In this document: in pieces, positions 1-8,111 of the stretch
Layout: each line of letters begins with the position of its first letter
Numbering within the stretch: position 1 is the stretch's first letter
Assembly (NCBI GenBank): GCA_934247335.1
Contig: CAKQJJ010000001.1
Coordinates: 1 to 43,254, forward strand
Direction: 5' to 3'
Length of the DNA stretch: 43,254 nucleotides
Source: an uncultured Clostridia bacterium
GTDB lineage: Bacteria > Bacillota > Clostridia > Christensenellales > Pumilibacteraceae
The notes under the pieces: model-generated
The model's input: the letters and a program-made list of their open reading frames with translations, nothing else
Database searches by the model: none
Told to the model about the DNA's origin: nothing
Position numbers and translations under genes: made by a program

Positions 1-544
1 GAGTAAGCCAGCTGCCGATTACGCACATCCATATGAGAATGGCAACCACTTTCACCGCGTCGAGAATAAGCATGATTATGCTGGACGAGAAAACGTTTGC
101 AAGTTCGTCGAGATAGGACGTGACGCGGACCAGAATTTTGCCGTTGGGGCGGGAGTCGTAGAAGTCGAACGCAAGCTTTTGCAGATGTTCGTACGTGGCG
201 TAGCGTATGTCGTGGACTATGCTGTGCCCCACCTTGGTCATATAAAACTGACGGAAATAGCTGAACACGGTGTCGGTTACGACGGCTAAAACGTAAGCCG
301 CGATAAGCACGACCGACAGCGTTTTGTAGTCCATTCCCAGCACGGTTTTCTTGGGAATAACGTTGTCCACGATAAGCCCGTTGATCATGGGCGGCAACAT
401 GGAGATAAACGTGATGAGAATCATCAGTATGAACAGAACGCTTAAAAGTTTGCGGTACGGAACGACGAATTTCAGCGCGTGGCGCAACTGACTTTTGGAC
501 AGTTTTTTGGTTTTTTCGTCCTCGTAATAACGGTTCCTTGCCAT
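1..544 (-). CDS. ABC exporter subunit, N-terminal part (runs off window)
   Basis: Partial gene entering from its start codon and leaving at base 1, so only about 181 N-terminal residues are visible. The translation opens with a charged MARNRYYEDEKTKK stretch, followed by hydrophobic segments and the cytoplasmic coupling-helix region typical of the type I ABC exporter transmembrane domain (a DFYDSRPNGKILVRV motif, as in the ABC_membrane family). The ATP-binding domain lies outside the window. The ATG (544-542) is one base past the stop of the upstream ABC gene, and its SD (GAGGAGG) lies inside the end of that gene, so the two are translationally coupled. It is probably the partner half of a heterodimeric exporter and would carry the canonical ATPase site, since the upstream half carries a degenerate one. 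Substrate unknown. Confidence 0.9.
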   Translation of the reverse strand, partial: MARNRYYEDEKTKKLSKSQLRHALKFVVPYRKLLSVLFILMILITFISMLPPMINGLIVDNVIPKKTVLGMDYKTLSVVLIAAYVLAVVTDTVFSYFRQFYMTKVGHSIVHDIRYATYEHLQKLAFDFYDSRPNGKILVRVTSYLDELANVFSSSIIMLILDAVKVVAILIWMCVIGSWLT

Positions 545-545
545 T

Positions 546-2360
546 TTACGCAACCTCCTCGTCGGTATTCATGGTCTGTTCGGTGTAGATGGACCAGTAT
601 TTGCCACGAAGCGCCATAAGCTGTTCGTGCGATCCGCGCTCGACGACCGCTCCGTCCTCCATATACAGGATTTCGTCGCAGAACGACACGCTGGTTGCGC
701 GGTTGGAAGCGATTATAAGCGTTTTTTCGCCGTAATGCGTGCTTATGTTGTCGATAATTTCTTTTTCGGTCTGGTAGTCGAGCGCAGAGGTGCAGTCGTC
801 CAGAAGCAGTACGGGCGCCTCCTTATACAGCGCTCTCGCAATGGAAACACGCTGTTTCTGTCCGCCGGACAAGCCTAGTCCGCGCTCGCCCACGACGGTA
901 TCGTAGCCGTCGGTAAGGCGCGGAACGAATTTATCCACGCGCGCAAGCGAGGCGAAATGCTCTATTTTGTCCATATCCTTGCCCTCGTCGTAAAAGGCGA
1001 TGTTGTTTGCAACCGTTTCGGAGAACAGGAACACGTCCTGCGACACGAACGAAGTGGATCTTCTCACGTCGTCCAGTTTATATTCGGAAATGTCTTTGCC
1101 GTCCACTGTTATGCTGCCCGAAGTACAGTCGTAAAAACGGTTCATAAGGCGCATGATAACCGACTTTCCGCAGCCCGTTCTGCCCATTATTCCCACTTTT
1201 TTGCCATACGGCAGATCGATGTCGATTTTTTTGAGCACGTCGGTTTTGCCGTTGAAATTCATGGTGACGTCGCTGAATTTATAGTTTGGCTTTTCGGGCA
1301 TATCGAGCGTTTCGCGGCTGTGATCGAAGCCGTCGCTTGCATCCATAAACGAGAACAGGCGTTTTCCCGCGACCATGCAGTTCTGAATATTGCCTATTTC
1401 GGAAGCAATGGTAATCATGTTGCCGTTAAGCAGTCCGACGTACGTGGTAAAAGTCGTAAACTGACCCACGCTTATTTTTCCGTCCACGGCGAGGATAATG
1501 CCCACGATCATCGCGCTTACGCTCATTGCGTAGCCGATAAGGCGGAAATACATGTGATACTTCGCCGCGGTTTTGGTAAGATTGACGTAATTGTCGCGGA
1601 AACGGGCGTTTTTCTTTTCAAACTTTGCCATTTCCTCGTCTTCGGTGGCAAACGAACGCACGATTCGCACGCCGTTTATGTTTTCCTGAATGCAGGTGTT
1701 GAGGTCTACGTTGCCTTCGCGGATGTCCGAATATCTTTTAACCAGTTCTTTTTTAAATTTAAGGCTGACGAAAAAGGTGACTACGGCAAGCGCGAGCGGA
1801 ACGATAGCCATGACCGGGCTTGTAGCCAGCATTATAACGATTGTGCCAACGCCCGACACTATTGCCGAGAACAGGAACACGAAACGGTGCTGATACAAGT
1901 CCATTACGTTGTCGATATCGTTGCTGAGAATGTTCATCATATCGCCGCCCGAATACGAATGAACGACGACCGGCGAACAGCTTAAATACTTTGCGAAAGC
2001 GTCGCGGCGCAGATAGTTGGCGATTTTCCGGTTGTAGGCGTGCGCCATATTCCACCGCGTATAGTGGCATATATATTGCAATAAAGCCACCGCGCCCAGC
2101 GTTATTAAAAGCACGGTGATCATGCCTGTGTAATCGTCGGAAGCAAAACCCGCCACCAAAAATTTGAGCGGCGAAGAACTTGCCTGCGTCATCTCCCTTT
2201 CGGGGTCGAGTACGGGCGTAATAACACGGTCGATGATAAGCTGAGTTATCTGCGGAATTATCAGATTTATCGCAATCTGTAAAAGAGCAAACACGACTAT
2301 TATGATTAGTTGCGGTCGGATTTTTTTCCAGTACTTCCAGGAATGTTTTATTACGTCCAT
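546..2360 (-). CDS. Heterodimeric ABC exporter subunit, permease fused to ATPase (degenerate site)
   Basis: A 604-residue ABC half-transporter: an N-terminal six-helix domain followed by a nucleotide-binding domain with Walker A GRTGCGKS, a Q-loop (SFVSQDVF), signature LSGGQKQR, Walker B VLLLDD and a D-loop SALD. The residue after the Walker B Asp is Asp (LLLDDCTSALD) rather than the catalytic Glu, and the switch position reads IIASNRAT, with Asn where His is usual. This is the pattern of the degenerate half of heterodimeric exporters such as TM287/288 and BmrCD. I chose the ATG at 2360 because TTTGGAGAAATTACTT provides an SD eight bases upstream; the in-frame ATG at 2396 has no SD and lies inside a terminator hairpin. 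It is the first gene of an operon with the partner subunit one base downstream. Substrate not predictable; drug, peptide or lipid export are all possible. Confidence 0.93.
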   Translation of the reverse strand: MDVIKHSWKYWKKIRPQLIIIVVFALLQIAINLIIPQITQLIIDRVITPVLDPEREMTQASSSPLKFLVAGFASDDYTGMITVLLITLGAVALLQYICHYTRWNMAHAYNRKIANYLRRDAFAKYLSCSPVVVHSYSGGDMMNILSNDIDNVMDLYQHRFVFLFSAIVSGVGTIVIMLATSPVMAIVPLALAVVTFFVSLKFKKELVKRYSDIREGNVDLNTCIQENINGVRIVRSFATEDEEMAKFEKKNARFRDNYVNLTKTAAKYHMYFRLIGYAMSVSAMIVGIILAVDGKISVGQFTTFTTYVGLLNGNMITIASEIGNIQNCMVAGKRLFSFMDASDGFDHSRETLDMPEKPNYKFSDVTMNFNGKTDVLKKIDIDLPYGKKVGIMGRTGCGKSVIMRLMNRFYDCTSGSITVDGKDISEYKLDDVRRSTSFVSQDVFLFSETVANNIAFYDEGKDMDKIEHFASLARVDKFVPRLTDGYDTVVGERGLGLSGGQKQRVSIARALYKEAPVLLLDDCTSALDYQTEKEIIDNISTHYGEKTLIIASNRATSVSFCDEILYMEDGAVVERGSHEQLMALRGKYWSIYTEQTMNTDEEVA

Positions 2361-2373
2361 AAGTAATTTCTCC

Positions 2374-2424
2374 AAAAAAAACGGCAAACTTTTCATATTC
2401 TCGCATAGAACTGAATTGTTTGCC
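2374..2424 (-). terminator. Leader attenuator upstream of the ABC exporter
   Basis: On the minus strand GGCAAAC (2424-2418) pairs perfectly with GTTTGCC (2389-2383), with a small inner TTCT/AGAA stem, and is followed by G and eight T residues (2381-2374). The SD (GGAG) begins one base after the T tract. It lies between the promoter and the start codon, so it can only act as a conditional terminator of the exporter mRNA. Confidence 0.7.
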
Positions 2425-2469
2425 TGATTTTTTAAGTACGCTTGTCAATCGCTGCCGGATTGTACCGAA

Positions 2470-2498
2470 ATTATACAGCAAGCGGCGACTTTTGTCAA
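2470..2498 (-). promoter_or_regulatory. Sigma-A promoter of the ABC exporter operon
   Basis: TTGACA (2498-2493), a 17-base spacer and TATAAT (2475-2470) match consensus exactly. The predicted start near 2463 gives a leader of about 100 nt containing the attenuator. Confidence 0.85.
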
Positions 2499-2554
2499 CC
2501 CCAAAACGGCAAAATTATTTGGACAAATTTGCTGAAATGGGTGACAAGAATGTC

Positions 2555-3649
2555 CTATTTTTGTTTTTCGGTCACGATGCCGCCGGAAACCGAAAACTCT
2601 TTGTATTGCCCCAGCGCCTCCTCTATCTCCTCGGAAAGGTGAGTGCAGGTTATTATGGTCTGATAGCCCGAAACCGCCCTTGCAAGGCGTTTGGAGCGCG
2701 TTTTGTCCAGTTCGGAAAACACGTCGTCCAGCAAAAGAACGGGATATTCGCCCTGTTCCTCGCGGTAAAGGTCCATTTCGGCAAGTTTTAAGCTGAGCGC
2801 GGCGCAGCGCTGTTGCCCCTGCGAGCCGAATTTACGCACGTCTATGCCGTCCAGCAACACCGCAAGATCGTCGGTTTGCGCGCCTGCGTGCGTATAGCCG
2901 TGGCGATAGTCTATCTCGCGGTTTTCACGCAGTTTATCGGCAAAGTTTTTTTCTATTTCTTCAACGCTTTCGCCCGCCGTTCCTTCGTAGGAAAGAGAAA
3001 GATTTTCCTTGCCGTCGGACAAAAACGAGTGGTTTTGGGCTGCGAATTTTTCCAGTCTTCGCACGAATTCGCGGCGATTGCGCACGATGAGCGCGCATTT
3101 TTTGATAAGCTGTAAATCCCACGCCTCTATTGCCGACAACGGAGCGTTTTTTTTGAGCAGTTTGTTGCGCTGAACGAGAATTTTATTATAATCGCTGAGA
3201 CAGTAAAAATAGGACTTTGAAAGCTGGCAAAGCGCAATGTCTATAAATCTGCGGCGCTTTTGCGGAGTGTCCTTTATTATCGCTATTTCGTCGGGGGAAA
3301 ACAAAACGGTGGTAATGACGCCCATAAGTTCGCCTATGCGCGTTATCGGCATGCCGTTTATCGCAACACGCTTATTGACCGCGCTGTCCAGCACTATTTC
3401 AACCGTTTTGGTGCCTATTCTCTTGTTTACTTCCGCCTTTATTCTGCCGCGTGCGTGATTCCAGGCAATAAGCTCCTTGTCGCGCGGGGTGCGCATGCTT
3501 TTGCCAAGACTCGAAAAATATACCGCTTCCAATAAATTGGTTTTGCCCTGAGCGTTATCGCCCGAAAAAACGTTTACGCCGGGGCAGAACTCCACCTTTT
3601 GCGAAAGGTAGTTGCGGAAATAATTAAGTTCGAGGCGCGTAATGTTCAT
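2555..3649 (-). CDS. recF: DNA replication and repair protein RecF
   Basis: A 364-residue protein of normal RecF length. RecF is an SMC-like ATPase that binds gapped DNA and helps load RecA with RecO and RecR. The N-terminus MNITRLELNYFRNY is the conserved RecF opening, Walker A is GDNAQGKTNLLEAV (about residues 30-43), the signature region includes GSQGQQRCAALSLKLAE, and Walker B is VLLLDDVFSELD. No dnaA, dnaN or gyrB is adjacent; the neighbours are uraA upstream and an ABC exporter downstream. The start ATG has no SD, and a consensus promoter ends seven bases before it, implying a leaderless mRNA. No convincing terminator follows the gene, so some read-through into the ABC operon is possible. 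Confidence 0.96.
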   Translation of the reverse strand: MNITRLELNYFRNYLSQKVEFCPGVNVFSGDNAQGKTNLLEAVYFSSLGKSMRTPRDKELIAWNHARGRIKAEVNKRIGTKTVEIVLDSAVNKRVAINGMPITRIGELMGVITTVLFSPDEIAIIKDTPQKRRRFIDIALCQLSKSYFYCLSDYNKILVQRNKLLKKNAPLSAIEAWDLQLIKKCALIVRNRREFVRRLEKFAAQNHSFLSDGKENLSLSYEGTAGESVEEIEKNFADKLRENREIDYRHGYTHAGAQTDDLAVLLDGIDVRKFGSQGQQRCAALSLKLAEMDLYREEQGEYPVLLLDDVFSELDKTRSKRLARAVSGYQTIITCTHLSEEIEEALGQYKEFSVSGGIVTEKQK

Positions 3650-3656
3650 AAGTGCA

Positions 3657-3685
3657 ATTATAGCATATTATCTCGGTTTTGTAAA
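3657..3685 (-). promoter_or_regulatory. Extended -10 promoter of recF
   Basis: TTTACA (3685-3680), a 17-base spacer ending in TGC, and TATAAT (3662-3657). Only seven bases (TGCACTT) separate the -10 from the recF ATG, so transcription should start at or within about two bases of the start codon. Confidence 0.8.
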
Positions 3686-3725
3686 GTTTCAGCCGCCGAA
3701 TATGCGATGTTTTTATTCCGATATA

Positions 3726-3762
3726 AAGAAAAAGCCGAACCGTGGTAGCGATTCGGGCTTTT
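3726..3762 (-). terminator. Intrinsic terminator after uraA
   Basis: On the minus strand AAAAGCC-CGAA pairs with TTCG-GCTTTT across a loop of about 12 bases (one bulged C) and runs into TTTTTCTTT. It lies about 27 bases after the uraA stop and separates the pyr operon from recF. Confidence 0.75.
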
Positions 3763-3788
3763 CTCCGTAATTTATTTATTTACGATTA

Positions 3789-5261
3789 TTATTTGTTTTC
3801 TTCTTCGGTCGTTGCCGATACGGTTGCGTCTTCGGTTGCGGCGGTTTCTTTCTTTTCCTTTTTGTTTCCGATGTTTACGAGGACGTTTACGAGGATACCG
3901 AGGATGAGTGCGCATGCTACTGCGGTGATGGTTACTTTACCGAAGGTGAGAACCATTCCGCCGACGCCTGCGATGAGTATTACGCATACTACGAAGAGGT
4001 TTCTGTTGTCGCCGAGGTCAACTTCCTGTATCATCTTCAAGCCGGATACCGCGATGAAGCCGTACAGAGTGATGCACACGCCGCCCATTACACAGGAAGG
4101 AATGCTTGCCAGGAAGGTTGCGAACGGAGAGATGAACGAGATTACGATTGCCATTACCGCAGTGGTGATGATGGTGCGTACCGATGCGTTACCGGAGATT
4201 GCTACGCAGCCTACCGATTCGCCGTAGGTGGTGTTGGGGCATCCGCCGAAGATTGCGCCTGCCATGCTGCCTACGCCGTCGCCGAGCAGAGTTCTGCTGA
4301 GACCGGGATCTTCGAGAAGGTCGTGTTCAATGACAGTAGAGAGGTTTTTGTGGTCGGCTACGTGTTCTGCGAATACTACGAACGCTACGGGCACGTATGC
4401 AACCGCGATGGTTCCGATGTAAGCTCCGTTAAGTTCGCCGAAGCCTTTGAACGCGGTGAGGAAGGTGAAGTCGGGATACCATTTGCTGAAAGCGTCCTTG
4501 AACAGGCTGAAGTTGATTACCTGAAGCGCTTCGTTGCCGGTTGCGATACCGATTCCGGTAAAGATTGCGGCTACTGCGTATCCTGCGAGGATACCGATGA
4601 TGAACGGGATCATTTTAAGCATTTTCTTGCCGTATACCGAGCAAGCGATGGTTACGAACAGAGTTACAAGTCCGCAAACGAGCGCTACGTACGGCGAGCA
4701 GAGCATTACCGAATTGGTCTCGGTGATTACGTTGCCGGCTGCGTCGAAAACTTTGTCGCCGTTGACCAGAACATCCGAAACGACGTCTTTGAACGCGCTG
4801 CCCTTGGAAAGGTCGCCGATTGCGTTGCCTGCCAGCGAAAGACCGATGATTGCGACGGTAGGTCCGATGACGACTGCAGGCATAAGTTTGTTAAGCCATT
4901 CGACGCCTGCGAATTTGATTACTATTGCGATGATGACGTATACGAGTCCTGCGAAGACAGCGCCGAGGATAAGTCCGAGATATCCCAGCTGCATGGATAC
5001 GCCGCCTGCGAATGCCGCACTCATCGAGCCGAGGAATGCGAACGAGCTGCCCAGAAATACGGGGCTGCGGAATTTGGTGAAGAGCAGATAAACGAGCGTT
5101 CCTACGCCTGCTCCGAACAAAGCTGCGGTGGTGCTCATTCCGTTGCCTATGATCATAGGAACGGCGATAGTTGCAGCCATGATTGCCAGCAACTGCTGCA
5201 AAGCAAATACGATTGTTTTGCCCCAGCTCGGCTTGTCTTGTACACCATAAACGAGTTTCAT
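3789..5261 (-). CDS. uraA: Uracil permease (NCS2 nucleobase:cation symporter)
   Basis: A 490-residue, very hydrophobic protein with about 14 membrane segments. Family marks visible: the N-terminal ALQQLLAIMAATIAVP segment of the NCS2/UraA family, an FAEHVADH motif whose Glu corresponds to the uracil-binding Glu of TM8, and NTTYGESVG corresponding to the second conserved Glu in TM10. The C-terminus is a charged Glu/Lys/Thr tail. It lies 61 bases downstream of pyrR with a good SD (AAAGGAG), so it is in the pyrR operon and under the same attenuator, like pyrR-pyrP in Bacillus. This context favours uracil over xanthine as substrate. The product would import uracil by proton symport for salvage. 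Confidence 0.93.
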   Translation of the reverse strand: MKLVYGVQDKPSWGKTIVFALQQLLAIMAATIAVPMIIGNGMSTTAALFGAGVGTLVYLLFTKFRSPVFLGSSFAFLGSMSAAFAGGVSMQLGYLGLILGAVFAGLVYVIIAIVIKFAGVEWLNKLMPAVVIGPTVAIIGLSLAGNAIGDLSKGSAFKDVVSDVLVNGDKVFDAAGNVITETNSVMLCSPYVALVCGLVTLFVTIACSVYGKKMLKMIPFIIGILAGYAVAAIFTGIGIATGNEALQVINFSLFKDAFSKWYPDFTFLTAFKGFGELNGAYIGTIAVAYVPVAFVVFAEHVADHKNLSTVIEHDLLEDPGLSRTLLGDGVGSMAGAIFGGCPNTTYGESVGCVAISGNASVRTIITTAVMAIVISFISPFATFLASIPSCVMGGVCITLYGFIAVSGLKMIQEVDLGDNRNLFVVCVILIAGVGGMVLTFGKVTITAVACALILGILVNVLVNIGNKKEKKETAATEDATVSATTEEENK

Positions 5262-5322
5262 AAAAAATTCTCCTTTGGTTTGTTTATTTCAAATTCCGCT
5301 TTCGGGGAAGTTGATTACTTTT

Positions 5323-5856
5323 TTACAGGTCGTACAGCTCGACGGACAGTTTGTCGTCGTACGGCGGAATGTTGACCTTAACCATTTCGCTGTGTGAAGT
5401 GGGCAGGTTTTTACCCACGTAGTCGGCGCGTATCGGAAGTTCGCGATGACCTCTGTCGCACAGCACCGCAAGCTGAACGCAGGCGGGTCTGCCCATGCTT
5501 ATCACCGCTTCCATTGCGGCGCGCGCCGTTCTTCCTGTGTACAGCACGTCGTCGATAAGCACGATTTTTTTGCCTTCCGTGGTAAACTTGTTTATTTTGT
5601 TTACCACCGGGTCGCGCGAGATCAGGCTGAGGTCGTCGCGGTAGAAGCTGATGTCCAGCTCTCTCGTTTCGACCGGGGCGCCTTCGTAGCCCGAGATGTT
5701 GGCGGCGATTATCTTTGCGAGAGGCACTCCTCTGCTTTTGATGCCCACCAGCACCAGATCTTTAATTCCGTCGTTGCGTTCGGTTATTTCATGCGCTATT
5801 CGTACGAGCGCGCGGCGCACCGCGTTTTCGTCAAACAGTTCCGACTTGAATTTCAT
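5323..5856 (-). CDS. pyrR: Bifunctional pyr operon attenuation regulator / uracil phosphoribosyltransferase PyrR
   Basis: A 177-residue protein of standard PyrR length. The PRPP-binding motif VLIDDVLYTGRTARAAM is present, followed by the PyrR-specific segments GRPACVQLAVLCDRGHRELP and IRADYVGKNLPTS. In this family the protein binds UMP and a hairpin in the pyr mRNA leader to favour termination, and has weak uracil phosphoribosyltransferase activity. Here it is the first gene of a two-gene unit with uraA. The SD is GTGAGGTG, directly after the T tract of a leader terminator, which fits autoregulation. Confidence 0.96.
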   Translation of the reverse strand: MKFKSELFDENAVRRALVRIAHEITERNDGIKDLVLVGIKSRGVPLAKIIAANISGYEGAPVETRELDISFYRDDLSLISRDPVVNKINKFTTEGKKIVLIDDVLYTGRTARAAMEAVISMGRPACVQLAVLCDRGHRELPIRADYVGKNLPTSHSEMVKVNIPPYDDKLSVELYDL

Positions 5857-5868
5857 GATTCACCTCAC

Positions 5869-5901
5869 AAAAAAAATCCGCTCAAGACGATCTTGAACGG
5901 A
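5869..5901 (-). terminator. pyrR leader attenuator terminator
   Basis: On the minus strand an 11-bp stem (TCCGTTCAAGA pairing with TCTTGAGCGGA, one G-U pair) with a three-base TCG loop is followed by eight T residues (5876-5869). The pyrR SD starts one base later, so this is a regulatory terminator in the leader. Confidence 0.88.
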
Positions 5902-5955
5902 ATTGTACTTACATACTTATAATACCTCGGTTTACGCCGGTAATATATTGTTGTG

Positions 5956-5986
5956 AGCTTGCCGATGTCTCGCATCCGCTTAAAGA
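5956..5986 (-). promoter_or_regulatory. Candidate PyrR-binding hairpin and antiterminator arm
   Basis: The leader segment TCTTTAAGCGGA (5986-5975) can pair with the 5' arm of the pyrR terminator (TCCGTTCAAGA) with one mismatch and one bulge, so it can act as antiterminator. The same bases enter a hairpin GATG-CGAGA-CATC (5976-5964) with an outer AGC/GCT pairing and a purine-rich internal loop. The loop CGAGA matches the NGNGA part of the known PyrR-binding consensus, but the flanking UCC and GG positions differ. The role is inferred from layout. Confidence 0.5.
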
Positions 5987-5994
5987 TCTGTTGT

Positions 5995-6023
5995 AGTATA
6001 ACCTATTTGACGACAAATGTCAA
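5995..6023 (-). promoter_or_regulatory. Sigma-A promoter of pyrR-uraA
   Basis: TTGACA (6023-6018), a 17-base spacer and TATACT (6000-5995). The predicted leader is about 132 nt and holds the attenuator. The promoter lies just after the stop of the upstream GNAT-like gene. Confidence 0.85.
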
Positions 6024-6048
6024 ACGTTTTTCACGTGTTTTTCGTTTT

Positions 6049-7170
6049 TTACGAAAGTTTTTTTACGAACGAGCGGCGGCGTTTGTGCAGTCTGGCGTCG
6101 AACACGTGCCACTGGTTCTGGATATTGTGGTTGTCTTCGAGGTTGAGATTGGTTTCGGCGTACTCCACGCCGTGATTTTTCAGCATATCCATGACGGCGA
6201 CGATAAAAGTGGTTACTATTCCCTTTCCCGCGTATTCGGGCTTTACGCCGACCAGCGCAAGATCGATTATTTTGGGATTACGCACGGCTTTAAGTATCCG
6301 TATAAGCGCGGCGGGCGTAAGTCTGCCGCCGGAAGGTTGAACGGCTTTTGCAAGCGACGGAATGGCAAGACCGAAGCACACGGCGTTGTCGTTTTCGTCG
6401 AGAATGACCGAAACGAAACGGGTGTCTATCACGAGCTTGAAGTTTTCCATCATCATTTTTTTCATGCCATCGGTGAAAGGCACGGTGCCATACAAATCGA
6501 CGTACGTTTGGTCCAGCAACTCAAAAAACTGATCGCCGTACTTTTTGCAGAACTGCGCGCCGTTTTTTGCCGTTCCGAGACGAAGTTTGTATTTCTTCAT
6601 CATCATATTGCTGAGGCGCGCTAATCTCTCGTCGATTACCGCGGGGGCGCGAAGCTGACGTTCCACCCAGTCCACTTCCTTTTCGTAGCCGAGATTTTCG
6701 ATGAGTTTCTGATAATACGGGTAGTTGTACTGCTCCTCGAAAGTGGCAAGCTCGTCGAAGCCTTCGATAAGCAGCCCTTCTCTTTCGAGATCGGAAAAGC
6801 CGAGCGGTCCCACGACTTCTTCCATTCCCTTCTGCTTTGCCCAGTTTTCGACTGCGGCAAACAGAGCGTCGGCTACGTCCTGATCGTCTACGCTGTCGAA
6901 GCGGGTGAATCTGACGCGCTTTTGATTCCATTTTTTGTTTGCGGCAAGCTGCAATATGCCCGAAATTCTGCCCGCTATTTTTCCGTCCTTATAGGCGTTG
7001 AAATACACGGCTTCGCACTGGTCGTTGTACACGAAGTTCTTTTTGAACATTTTTTTCTCGTCGGAGTACAGCGGCGGCACGAAATAGGGGCAATTTTTGT
7101 AGAGGTTAAGCGGAAATTCGATAAATCTTTTAATCTCTTTTGCCGATTTTACTTCTCTTATTTCAATCAT
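6049..7170 (-). CDS. GNAT-fold acyltransferase-like protein of unknown substrate
   Basis: A 373-residue soluble protein. The C-terminal half has a GNAT acetyl-CoA-binding signature (VGVKPEYAGKGIVTTF, about residues 300-320) and a following N-L-E-x-N-x-x-I segment ending in HKRRRSFVKKL, typical of long bacterial proteins annotated as GNAT or N-acetyltransferase-like. The N-terminal half has a GKIAGRISG strand-turn that may be a second, degenerate GNAT unit. The ATG is one base past the stop of the DegV-family gene and lacks a clear SD, so translation is probably coupled. Acyl donor and acceptor cannot be predicted. The gene is in a two-gene unit with the DegV-family gene. Confidence 0.75.
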   Translation of the reverse strand: MIEIREVKSAKEIKRFIEFPLNLYKNCPYFVPPLYSDEKKMFKKNFVYNDQCEAVYFNAYKDGKIAGRISGILQLAANKKWNQKRVRFTRFDSVDDQDVADALFAAVENWAKQKGMEEVVGPLGFSDLEREGLLIEGFDELATFEEQYNYPYYQKLIENLGYEKEVDWVERQLRAPAVIDERLARLSNMMMKKYKLRLGTAKNGAQFCKKYGDQFFELLDQTYVDLYGTVPFTDGMKKMMMENFKLVIDTRFVSVILDENDNAVCFGLAIPSLAKAVQPSGGRLTPAALIRILKAVRNPKIIDLALVGVKPEYAGKGIVTTFIVAVMDMLKNHGVEYAETNLNLEDNHNIQNQWHVFDARLHKRRRSFVKKLS

Positions 7171-7171
7171 A

Positions 7172-8050
7172 TTATCTGTTTTTGGAGTGGAACACTATGC
7201 CCAGTCCGTCGGGTCCGCAGTGGCAGCCGGCGGTTGGATTTACGTCCACGGTTACGATGTCGAGATTTTCGCCGAAGCGTTTTTTAAGCATATCGGCAAC
7301 GTTTGCGGCGATATCGGGAATATCGCAATGTCCGATGACTACGCGGTGAGAGGCGATTCCGTCCTCTTTTTCCGCTATCATGTCCATTATTTTATTAAGT
7401 GTTTTCTTTCTGCCCTGAGCCTTGCCGAGCGCGGTCATCATGCCGTCCGCGCCCATGGTGAGTATGGGGTGAATGCCGATTATATTGCCCATAATCGCGG
7501 AAAAATTGGTAACTCTGCCGCTTCTCGCAAAGAATTTGAGATCGTCCACGTAGAAATAAATGGCGTGCTTTAACACTTCTTTATCCGCCCAAGCCAGAAT
7601 TTCCGATATATCCGCTCCGTTTTTATACATTTCGCCTATTTCGAGAGCGATGGCGTAGCTTAATATGGTTATGCCCTTGGTGTCGATTTCGTAGAATTTG
7701 CGCTCGGGATATTTTTCTTTCAGCTCGCTTACGGCAAGGTTCATCGCACCGAAAGTGCCGCTCATTGCCGTGGCAAAATGCACGTACAGAATATCGTCGC
7801 CGTTTTCAAAAAACGGTTCAAAATAGCTTTTATATTTTTCGGGGCTGAGTCCGGCAGTCGTGGGCAACGCGCCTTTGCGCAGTTTTTCGTAAAACTCGTG
7901 ACTGTCGTAATTTTTCTCGAAGTCCGCGTCCTCATACGGGTAAATCGTTTTATCGTCCATTATATACGGCATGCTGATGAGATTGTAGCCGTATTGCTTT
8001 GCCGATTCGGGCGTAAAATCGCTGTCCGTATCCGTAAAAAGAACTAACAT
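7172..8050 (-). CDS. DegV family protein (fatty-acid binding)
   Basis: A 292-residue protein of normal DegV length. Family marks: PTTAGLSPEKY (the PTTSQPSP position), SGTFGAMNLA (the SGTYxxA position), DDLKFFARSGRV (the DLKYLKKGGRI position) and C-terminal GPDGLGIVF. Proteins of this family bind a fatty acid and in several Firmicutes present it to fatty acid kinase (FakB role). No fakA homologue lies nearby, so the kinase partner, if any, is elsewhere. The start is supported by an SD (AAGGAG, 6 bases upstream) and a perfect promoter 55 bases further up. It is the first gene of a two-gene unit with the GNAT-like gene. Confidence 0.92.
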   Translation of the reverse strand: MLVLFTDTDSDFTPESAKQYGYNLISMPYIMDDKTIYPYEDADFEKNYDSHEFYEKLRKGALPTTAGLSPEKYKSYFEPFFENGDDILYVHFATAMSGTFGAMNLAVSELKEKYPERKFYEIDTKGITILSYAIALEIGEMYKNGADISEILAWADKEVLKHAIYFYVDDLKFFARSGRVTNFSAIMGNIIGIHPILTMGADGMMTALGKAQGRKKTLNKIMDMIAEKEDGIASHRVVIGHCDIPDIAANVADMLKKRFGENLDIVTVDVNPTAGCHCGPDGLGIVFHSKNR

Positions 8051-8111
8051 TCTATTCTCCTTCGTGTGGTTTTGCGTCGGATTTTGTCAAAAAAACGCAA
8101 CGTATACGTCA

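Noticed and set aside
2361..2396. Longer ABC subunit starting at the ATG at 2396
   Set aside because: It has no SD and lies in the attenuator hairpin and T tract, while the ATG at 2360 has a well-spaced GGAG.
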